Shown: piece by piece, positions 55,658 through 64,000 of the stretch
Layout: each line of letters begins with the position of its first letter
Position numbering within the stretch: the first letter of the stretch is position 1
Origin: Roridomyces roridus
Lineage: Eukaryota > Basidiomycota > Agaricomycetes > Agaricales > Mycenaceae
DNA length: 64,000 nt
Direction of reading: 5' to 3'
Assembly (NCBI GenBank): GCA_029378245.1
Contig: JARKIF010000003.1
Coordinates: forward strand, 1,364,001-1,428,000
Notes under the pieces: generated by a model
The model's database searches: none
The model's input: the letters and a program-made list of their open reading frames with translations, nothing else
Told to the model about the DNA's origin: nothing
Translations under genes and position numbers: made by a program

Positions 55658-58174
55658 ATGAAGCGGACCCTGGGGCAACAACTCAGGCATGCTTCTACCC
55701 TCTCAGAGCGACTCAGAAAGCATTCGGAATCGAGGCGGCTGCCCATCTTGACCGCAAAGAAGGCCATTAAACGAACACAAGCAAAGACAGACCAATTCCT
55801 TCGCACTCTGAGCGACGCAGTCTTGCCCGCAACCTCCCTCTACACAGGAGAAGAACACGGCGGCTGGAAACCAGAAGAGTGGAAGGATGACTGGGGACCC
55901 GATAGTAAGTCGTCAGTCGTTTCGCGAAAACCCGCATTACAGTCTACAGAGCTTGTACCGAACGCAAAAGACTCGCACCGAGAAAAGCCTCCACATATCG
56001 GTGGAAAACCGAAGAGGAAAGGTCCACATCAAGGCCGCACCGAAACGCGCGCCCCACTAGCATACACGCGCAAAATTGAAGGACTCATTGACCCATTCGA
56101 CGAGCCAGTTCTGCAAGGTTCTTTAAACACGTTACATCACTGTGTTTGCCCTCAAAATATCCAGATCTTCCCCCGCCCTCGGAACACAAACCCATCTCAA
56201 TACTCCAACACGGCCTGGAACGTGTTTTATTCAAGTTGGTTCAACAGCCCTCGCCTCCGTGAGGTTATTAATCGGATTCGCAGCCCTGGAGTCCACTGGG
56301 TACAAGATCCTAGATCACGGGTCTATAACTTTCCACCACACCTGGAGAATATCCCCAAGGTCACCGATTTTGCTTTTGAGCGCCTGCCAGGTTTCGTCAA
56401 AAGTTCACGGGATGAAGTGTGTTCACATTCTGTCTTCTAAACCTGATTCTAATATTTTACGAATAGGATCTAAGATCTTTGGCAAAGCGTCAGGACCGTC
56501 GTTTCGCCGGCTCGACCTCGTCGCTCACAGGAATGCTCGGCCATTGTTATTTTCTAATATCCGAACACAAGACCGTCGATATAAGCTGTCTAAGCCAGCC
56601 CTTTCAGAGCCAAGTATGGGTCCTGTATCCATTTTTCTTGCGAAAATAATTGCTTGCAGGAAAAAAACTTCACCCCTGGCCAACGTATGCCGACGTCTGT
56701 CTTGTTCAACTATAAAGATGGGGTGTACGCCGTCGACTCTGATTCCGAGGATGCATCGAAGAATATTCTGACCTGGCTCGTACGTGTTTCGAGTTGCTCT
56801 GAATCACCACTCATTCTATCCAGGGAACGCTTCTGGAGAAGTTTTTGACCATGTCAAAAGCTGAGTTTGGTACATATCTGCGGTCTTCTCCGGCTGTAGA
56901 GGGTCAGGACGATCCTACAAGAGAGGCCTATCGATATTCCCAGTCTGAAAAATTCGTGATGCGCTCGCAACTGGACGGTGTCGATACACGGCTTCCGGGA
57001 ACGGGTGTATTTGACATCAAGACCCGTGCTTGCTTACCAGTCCGCATGGATATCCTCAACTGGGAGGAAAACTCTGGATACATGATCAAAACTGCTCAAG
57101 GCCTGGTGGAAAGCTTTGAACGGGAGTACTATGATCTGATTCGGTCTGCTTTCCTCAAATATGGGTGCGTGGCTTGCTCCAAAATCATCTTCGCCTCATT
57201 CAAGATTTCAGTTTCCAAGTGCGAATCGGGAACATGGACGGTGTTATAGTCGCGTATCACAACACCGCCAGGATGTTTGGTTTCCAATATGTCTCCCTAG
57301 ACGAGATGGACGAACGTCTATTCGGCTCAGAACCAGGGGCAGGTGACCGAGTTTTCCAGAAATGCGTCGGTCTTCTGGAGTCCATCGCACCTGAGATAGC
57401 GCAGTGTTTCCCGGAGCAGGTCAGTTTCATAGCCGTATTCATCTGTACCGCATTCTGAGGTGGAACAGTCTGTCAAGTGCACCTTTGAATGCGAAGAGTC
57501 CGAGAAAGAGCTCAACATCTGGGTGCAGCCGGCGGACTGGGAACCGACCGACGATGAATTGGAGCCACCGATCAAGCAGCTGGTTGTTCGAGCTCAGAGT
57601 TTCCTAAATGACTCACCTGTCGCTGGTCCTCGCGCTGTTTCTTCGCCAGCGTCGATGCCATGTATGTGATTCTCTACCAAACTATTCAAACTAACAAATT
57701 TCTTCAGGGACACTTCATTGGACCCTCGTCCACCTGTCGGACAGTCAGCAGGAAATCAGGAAGAATTTGGCCCGCTGTATGGAGCGTAAATTCCGTGCCT
57801 ACAGCCTTCCTACGGGCGTAAGCTTCGAAGATCTACCCCAGTTCTGGAGCGATCTGAACTTTGGCGGGGAGCAAAAGCCATCTACGGAAGCTGGCGCTGA
57901 AGAGCAGGAACCCGCAGCGGATTTCGACCCGGGAAAATTCCGTCTGCCGAACCCCCGTGTTCTGAAGCTCAGGGACCTTGCACGCTCTGGACGCGAATTT
58001 TCAGAGATGCGCGAGCAAGCAGAGGCTGGGAAGAAAAAGGTGGTTCTTGGGGAACCCAGTGGTTTCTCGGAGAACGAGTTGGACGAGTACCAGGCTGAGG
58101 AAGATCGGGACCAGGAGCAGCCTCAAGACTTGAATGCAAGTGAACTAGAAGGCGAGGAGAGTCCTAGACTATGA
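55658..58174 (+). CDS. PET127: mitochondrial RNA-processing factor PET127
   Basis: About eight introns, roughly 700 residues. A basic N-terminus (MKRTLGQQLRHASTLSERLR) suits a presequence. Then come LIDPFDEPVLQD, LPPPSEHKPISILQHGLERV, PGVHWVQDPRSRVYNFPPHL, KVTDFAFERLPGF, MLFNYKDGVYAVD-like sequence and the core SQLDGVDTRLPGTGVFDIKT with RACLPVRMDIL. The GTGVFDIKTRA block is the PD-(D/E)xK-like nuclease signature of the family. PET127 acts in 5' processing and turnover of mitochondrial RNA. The intron 56117-56163 joins DEPVLQ to DLPPPSE. The C-terminus is acidic and looks like an extension. Confidence 0.9.
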
Positions 58175-58271
58175 AAACGGTCAATCTTACATTATTTCAC
58201 TGTAAAATAATCCCACTTGTATCAATACACACTGTTGCTCACCGTATTTGCGTTTGTCCTCACCCTCGATC

Positions 58272-59210
58272 ATGTCTTCTCGAAACTCAACACAGGCTGC
58301 ACCTACGATATCCGCCAGCTCCCTTGTTCCTCAGAATCTCCTCGCGTTAGCAGACCCTCCCGTGCGCCAGATTGATGGGGCCGTCATGGACTATTTCCTC
58401 ATTGAAGTGGTCAACACTCTGCGCGCCTCTGCGGCCGTGGCCACCGAACGCGCCAAGAAGATTGAGGCGGAGATGGTCGAGGCCGGGCTCATTCCGGCTC
58501 CCTCTGCAACTCCAGCTCAGCCCTTGAAGAAGGATGCAGCGTCTGCCCGGGATTCTGTTACGAGCTTGAATTCAAGAGCGAGCACTGCTGGTGGGCGGAC
58601 GGGATCGGCGGACGAGGCAGAGGAAGCTGTGCGCTCGAGGCTGGAGGCTATCGGCCAGCACGTCGGCGCCAACTTTACGGAACGGTGGGTGCATTGGTTC
58701 ATTCGTTCAGCACATATCTTCAATATTCAGGTTGTGCCGCGACCGCGCGCTGTTCGGCGAGACCCTCGACGCCATCAAGTTTGTTTGCAAGGACATATGG
58801 GCTGCGTGCTGGGACAAGCAAGTCGATAACTTGCGTACAAACCATCGCGTATGTATCCATAATGTGATTGGTCCAAACTCTGACTCTCCACTTCAGGGCG
58901 TTTACGTTCTACAAGACAACTCTTTCAAGCCCGTGTCCCGCATTTCTTCATGGGAGGGTCGAGCAGACGCGATTAGACGGGCGAAATTGGTGCGTATTGC
59001 ATGGGTCTCGTGTTCGTATTCTCACTATTTCGCAGTATGCTGCAATGCCTGCGGGCATTATCCGCGGGGCACTATCCAGGCTAGGATTCCAGACCACTGT
59101 ATCACCCGAAATAACTTCGCTACCACAATGTGCGTTGACTTGCTTCATTCTCTGCGCGTTCTAAGCTTGTGATAGGTACTTTCCAAGTAAAACTACCAAA
59201 AGGGACGTGA
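58272..59210 (+). CDS. TRS33: TRAPP complex subunit TRS33/TRAPPC6
   Basis: Five exons. A long Ser/Ala-rich head holds a helical entry (IDGAVMDYFLIEVVNTLRAS), followed by AVRSRLEAIGQHVGANFTER, FGETLDAIKFVCKDIWAACW, DKQVDNLRTNHRGVYVLQDN, FKPVSRISSWEGR, YAAMPAGIIRGALSRLGFQT and SPEITSLPQCTFQVKL. This is the Bet3-like fold of the TRAPPC6 branch, part of the Rab-GEF for Ypt1/Ypt31 in ER-Golgi traffic. The last intron (about 59129-59175) leads to a short final exon that ends LPKGT. The head between residues about 65 and 115 is an insertion relative to animal forms. Confidence 0.92.
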
Positions 59211-59323
59211 TTCCCTGTGTATTAGAACACGCGTGAAGCAACCAATTTATACTGGTACAAAACATTATTACACTAATCTTCAGGTTATATAGGCGGTATA
59301 AATTATAATGGCTCGCCGACAGC

Positions 59324-60012
59324 TCAAGCAGCCGCTGAGATAGGTGCGGTCTGCGTTGTAACTGGGGTCGTGACCGTGCTGGGATCTTTGAACAAGCATG
59401 GCCCGACTGTGTCTTCATGGAGAGTTATCGCAGCCATGACAAGCCCAGGCAAGTTATGCAGTGCCTTGTGGCGGTATACACAACGCTCGGCGAGCAGCGC
59501 GTCGTCCTCGATCATTTTGACGACTGCATCGTCCTCTGCGCCAGGCTGGAGCCATATGGCGAAGACGCCCAACTCCTTGGCCTCCTTCAAGATCTCGAGG
59601 GTGACCTGAACGCCAACTGTTAACGGGCCTGATACGTACTTTGGAGTTCTTACTCACCTGAGGAGGTACAACGATCGAAATAGCAGTGTGTGTTGGGTCA
59701 GGGAGTTCGGAGAGCGTTTTCAAGCATCTGATATTTTGGATCTCCGTGGCATTGGGATTGACGGGGACGACGTCTTTGTTGTGGTCGACCAACCACTTGA
59801 GCGCCTGGAAATAACAAGTTTAGGCACATCGCATCAGACCCAAAATGGGCATGACCGACCTTGAATCCATTTTTGGTGGACGTAGTGGATGCCCCGACCA
59901 CGGCAAACTTGGGGGCTGATAAAAACCGAGCCTCCTTTTGTTCGAGAGTGGTGTCGATGGCTGGGAGCGTAGAAGTAGGAGCGGTAGTGGTAGTGGTAGT
60001 GGTAGTGGCCAT
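59324..60012 (-). CDS. CoA-binding (Rossmann) domain protein
   Basis: Three exons; introns near 59805-59860 and 59608-59658. After MATTTTTTTTAPTST comes the YccU/YcdC-like CoA-binding fold: APKFAVVGASTTSTKNGFK, ALKWLVDHNKDVVPVNP, LKTLSELPDPTHTAISIVVP, VTLEILKEAKELGVFAIWL, QPGAEDDAVVKMIE and HEDTVGPCLF. Such single-domain proteins resemble the alpha subunit of succinyl-CoA ligase, but their role is unknown. The poly-Thr start comes from a (GGTAGT)n microsatellite at about 59974-60008 that may change length between strains. An NAD/CoA role is inference. Confidence 0.8.
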
Positions 60013-61002
60013 TTGGTGGGATGTGAATTGAGCTGTGACTCGGACGGGAGCGAATTTATATTTTTCTCGTCTGCTGTCACGGTCAGGCGCGGGATACACA
60101 GCCTACCCGGGATCCTCGTGCTCTCCCGTTTTCACCTTGTTCCCCGTCAGAACAATAGCACTGCAAAGATAGATGGAGAGATGATCTACGGGCTGATCTA
60201 CCGCCCGGCGGTGTCGTTGCTTGACAACATTCATTGATAGTAAGAAATTGTTCCTGGAAAGTCTGTAAGTACCTAAACATCTGCATGGGCAGGCGATACC
60301 TTAGACTGGGACATAGTAGCGATGTCATCGGTGGAAAGTCCCAAGTATATATGACCCTTTGTGTCTATGGAAAGTGCGATTCGACCCCATATCGGATCGC
60401 CGAGTAAAAAGCGCCCAAGAACGCATCTTGCTGTGTTCGCCGTTCGGTGTCTTGCTTCCGGAGGCAGCTTACCTCCGACAAAAGACTCTCCGAACTCCAC
60501 GACCAGAAAAATGTATTGCGCGAAGCGAGTGTGTTTCAAGAGAGACCCGGGACTACGCCCAACGGAGAGTCATTCAATTGAGTGCTGCAGGCAAAGAATA
60601 TAGAGAGAGAGTGCAGATCCTTCCGTCAGGTCTGTGTAGAGAGGCGCGGAATAGAATCTTGTTTCGGCCAATGAGATCAGGCACTTGCGAAACACCAGGC
60701 TAAGAGGCGGAGTGTGAATAGATATCGCCAAGCATTCGGGAGATGGAACTGGGTAACAGGCGCTGTTGAGACTATAGCTGTGATTGAGCTGTGAGCAAGC
60801 TGTGAGCGCTGTTGAGCCAAGTTTGCCGTGATGACCGGCAATCGTTCCGTCTTCGAGCCAAAAACGGCTTGCTCACTCAGGCTGGTGGTGTCGCCATTGC
60901 TGCTCATCCCATTCATATGAATCTGATTGGTACGCCGCGTCTTAGCACTAGTCCTAGTTGGCCGTCTTGTATCCGCTGCCCTCTTCCACCAGACATTGGA
61001 CT
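60013..61002. other. 990 bp intergenic region with one doubtful ORF
   Basis: Between the CoA-binding gene and the PIN-like carrier, transcribed apart. An 88-codon open frame on the minus strand (60273-60539) has no known motif. Short repeats of GCTGTGAG occur at about 60786-60808. I find no RNA gene. It may be just two promoters. Confidence 0.4.
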
Positions 61003-62410
61003 ATGAACGCGGATATTCTGCTCTCTTCGTCCAAGGCCTCTGGCGCTGTGATCTTGGTCCTGATCTATGGGTACTTGATGCGCCGGTGTGAGTTTTAACT
61101 CCTCCCTCCCCGAGTATACGATTTATTGGGCTAGTTGGGGTCATCTCGAGGGAAGGAGAGAATGTGAGTGCGCCTGGGGTGATTTGGGTCGGGTGCTGAT
61201 CCGTCAAGCAGAATATCAGCCGATTATGCAGCAGGGTGTTCCTCCCAGCGCTGCTGTTCACTGAAATTGGGCCACTGGCGACTGTGGCAAATCTGAAGAA
61301 CTGTGCGCGTTTCTGTTAGCATGGGTCGTGTCTTGTTGACGGGGTATAGACTGGCCAATCGTCCCACTGTCGGTTCTCTTCCAACTTATGGCCTTCGGGG
61401 TAGCGCTGGCGGGGAAGATGGCTGGAATGCCTCAGCATTATGTGCCGATGTTCATCTTTAATAATGTGCGTTTCCACCTCACCAACGCCGCGTTGAGCTT
61501 AATCTTACTCAGGTCACATCGCTCCCCCTTCTTCTACTCAGCTCTCTGGCGGCCACGGGAGGATTAGACACATTTATAACGGGCGAAAATACGCGCGAGT
61601 CGCTCGTCAGGACGGGTAGGGTGTATATTTTGATTAATGCGCTGGTGGGGAACCTCACAAGGTTTGCTTTGGGGCCTTGTTCGTACTATCTCGCTTGCTT
61701 TTACATTCGATTTTCTTACGAGCCCTCTAGATTTGATGAAAGCCCGCGATTCGAGCTATGGAGACATTGTTCTGGCCGATGAGCACACGGAACGTCCATC
61801 CGTTCAGCAACGGATTGTCGACGGCCTTGACACCGTTAGAAAAAACATGAATCCGCCCCTTAGTGGTGGCCTTCTCGCCGTCTGTGTTGGCATTATTCCT
61901 TGGTTCCATAGAGAGCTTTTCAGCTCTGGATTCTTGTCTCCGATATCTGAGAGCCTAAACAATCTCGGAAAGTTGTTCAGCGCGCTACAGATGCTTGTCC
62001 GTAAGTGCCTTGTTTTCTCCGTTTTACGGTACCCATTCCAATTTCCAGTCGGGGCGCATCTTTACTCGAAGAAAGGGTCGAAAACACAACCTTTCCTGCT
62101 GGCCTGGCTCTTCACTTATAGATTCGTTATTGCTCCAGCCATCTCGATCACCGTCGTGTATACCATCGGGACGAGGTGGCCTAATTTTCTCGGCAACGAC
62201 CCAATGCTCTACTTTGTAATTGCCATGTCCAACGTTGGCCCGCCCGCACTGACGCTTTCGGCGGTCGCTGCCATGGCGGAGTTGGTGGAAGAGGTGGAAG
62301 GGGAGGTGTCCCGTATACTGACGGCGTCGTACACGGTTTCACCTCTGATAGCTCTGCCTGTGAGCGTTGCCATATGGATGGTCACTCGGCTGGGTGTCGG
62401 TAGTTACTAG
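61003..62410 (+). CDS. auxin-efflux-carrier-like (PIN-like) membrane transporter
   Basis: Six or seven exons, about 370 residues. Splices give MNADILLSSSKASGAVILVL, IYGYLMRRFGVISREGEN, ISRLCSRVFLPALLFTEIGP, NLKNYWPIVPLSVLFQLMAF, PMFIFNNVTSLPLLLLSSL, GRVYILINALVGNLTRFALG, then a hydrophilic loop, GGLLAVCVGIIPWFHRELF, FVIAPAISITVVYTIGTRWP and ISVAIWMVTRLG-like end. This is the ten-helix membrane transport family, with a cytosolic loop between two halves. Fungal members sit in the ER or vacuole; substrates are unknown. All six splices I could check are phase consistent. Confidence 0.85.
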
Positions 62411-62553
62411 TGTTGTTTCTTGTTTAGCTCTCATTTTGAAACGCGTCTGCCACGTGATCGCATCCAACTTGCGTTTTCGCCAGTGCTCGACATCCCCTCG
62501 ACCGTCCTTGACGGTATCTCGACTCACACTACAGGCTGACTGTGGTCATCGCC

Positions 62554-64000
62554 ATGTCCGACATACCCAGACGAATTGGAAACTACTATCTATCGGACAA
62601 TCTAGGTTCTGGCTACTCAGGTAGGTTGTGTCCACCAGGACGTCTCCTGTCTCGCTGAGCAGGGTCAAGGATCCATCTTTCGCGCGACGCAGGTGCACAC
62701 TGGACAGGTCGTCGCCTTGAAAGTCCAGCACGTCAATCACGAGTGCCCAACTAACCGTTATGAACGCGGCTTCTACCCGTACGAATTTTTCGTTGTCTTG
62801 GACGATCCATACCCACGACTCTCAGATCGCTGCAAGGGGGTGAGGGAATGCCGACGTTGTGGGGGAGCGGTGTTGAAGGTGCGCCGTTTCTGCAGTTGTT
62901 GGAGCAATTTCGCTTATGGTTTGCAGGGGCGTGGGATTATCTAGGTAGGAGGCGCGTCTTGTCTGACGCAGGAGTCTCACCGGATTTCAGCCATTGACCT
63001 TCTTGGTGCCTCTTTGGATAATTTGTACCGGAAGAGTGGCAAGGAAACGATGGATCTCAGCACCGTGTGTGCTATTGCCATGCAATTGGTGCGTATTGCG
63101 GCTTTTCCAGTTCTCGATACCAATGGAAAGTAGATTGCGCGGCTAGAGTTCATGCACAGCCGAGGTATGCTGCTTTTTTTCGCGTAATTACGGACTGCTC
63201 AAGACTTGTTAGGCATTTTGCACAGGGATATTCAATTGGGCAATTGCGTTGTGGGTTTACCACCAAACGAAAAGACAATCTACATGATCGACTTTGGTTT
63301 TTCTAAACGCTACATCGATCCGTATACGCACACGCACATTCCCGATAGCAAAGCGAAACGGGACTTTATCGGCAACTACTGGTTTAGGTGAGTTGACCGT
63401 CACTCGGACGACCTATTCATTCATGTTATGCAGTTCTGTCGGAGTCCATTACCGCGGAAAGGGTAGGTTCACCGTTCATCTCTGTCCTGATCTATCTGAG
63501 TTGCGCAGTGCCGTCACGACGGGACGACCTCGAAGCCGCTGCGCTGATGCTCATCCATCTTCTAACGCCTCGCGGTCTTCCCTGGACACGAAACGGCGTC
63601 CCAAAGAGCGACGAAGCTCACGATCGGTTGAAGAAGGCGAAACGGAATGCTCGGCCAGAAGATCTCTGCCGTGGGTTGCCGCCCGAGTTTGAAGAATTCC
63701 TGCGCTACTGCCGGAGACTGCAATTCCAAGAATGCCCGGATTATGACCATTGGATCGAAGAATTCAGGGCGCTGGCTGCCGAGTCGGGCTTTCCGGAGAG
63801 CGACGACTTTGTCTGGCCGCCTGTGCCGACAGTGGGTGTAAACCACTTTGTTCTATGTCTTCTAACTAGGATTGCAGCCCCAACCGCACTCGAAGACTCC
63901 CCGTCGCAGTCTTGCCCCAGGACCGGAAGAGATGGAACGCATTCTAAACGATCTCACAAATCTGGACCTTGGGGATCCCGTTCTCGCCGACCGAAAGACG
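62554..64000 (+). CDS. casein kinase 1-like protein kinase, 3' end outside window
   Basis: A partial gene; the frame is still open at the last base. Splices give RRIGNYYLSDNLGSGYSGSI, then FRATQVHTGQVVALKVQHV (ATP-site Lys), GEGMPTLWGSGVEGAWDYLA, IDLLGASLDNLYRKSGK, HSRGILHRDIQLGNCVVG, MIDFGFSKRYIDPYT and KRDFIGNYWFSSVGVHYRGK. RRDDLEAAALMLIHLLTPRG and LPPEFEEFLRYCRRLQF are typical of CK1. The catalytic loop reads HRDIQLGN, so the usual Lys two after Asp is Gln. The exon 62927-62944 is 18 bases. The C-terminus would normally continue with a regulatory tail. Confidence 0.85.

Noticed and set aside
60273..60539. 88-codon minus-strand frame as a gene
   Set aside because: No recognisable family, and the region is an intergenic promoter.

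Overview
The window reads as a gene-dense chromosome segment of a basidiomycete fungus, most likely an agaricomycete. Almost every gene is cut by short introns of 43-65 bases. Introns were placed by hand where both splice signals and conserved protein sequence agree. Protein families also fit: a CAP10-like GT90 glycosyltransferase, a DUF6534-type seven-helix membrane protein, an agaric-type divergent kinase, a P450, CENP-B-type HTH and Zn2Cys6 regulators, plus RTT109, ALG7 and isocitrate lyase.

Layout. 1-2.9 kb is the accessory end: the tail of a LINE reverse transcriptase, a degenerate repeat array that flips orientation, and an N-terminal-only cullin paralogue. 2.9-15 kb holds housekeeping genes: GT90, a SCOC-like coiled coil, RPN13, cytidine deaminase, a broken membrane-protein gene, NSE2, mitochondrial S12, cystathionine gamma-synthase, a DUF2462 protein, NDUFA9 and TOM22. 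15-25 kb carries regulators: a Zn2Cys6 factor, a CENP-B-type HTH protein and a Spo71-like PH protein. 25-33 kb has SAS10, FCF2, COQ5, an F-box-like gene followed by a decayed mosaic of SAS10 and COQ5, and full-length CUL1. 33.7-49 kb has a DUF6534 protein, RTT109, a Pro/Ser-rich coiled-coil protein, a GST, MRPL20, a SET-TAD3 fusion, ALG7, isocitrate lyase and a divergent kinase. 49-64 kb has a P450, capping protein alpha, a MARVEL-like protein, ARL8, PET127, TRS33, a CoA-binding protein, a PIN-like carrier and a casein kinase 1 gene that runs off the window.

How the genes relate. No biosynthetic cluster or defence system is visible. The functions fall into mitochondrial biogenesis (S12, NDUFA9, TOM22, COQ5, MRPL20, PET127), rRNA processing (SAS10, FCF2), ubiquitin/SUMO/proteasome (RPN13, NSE2, two cullins, an F-box-like protein) and membrane traffic (ARL8, TRS33, SCOC). 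Six gene pairs are head to head with under 90 bp between start codons.

The unusual things are structural: the inverted repeat array, the truncated cullin, the SET-TAD3 fusion, several 5-18 nt micro-exons, six GC-AG introns, the SAS10/COQ5 scar, and single-base frame breaks in four otherwise conserved genes that look more like consensus-sequence errors than biology.
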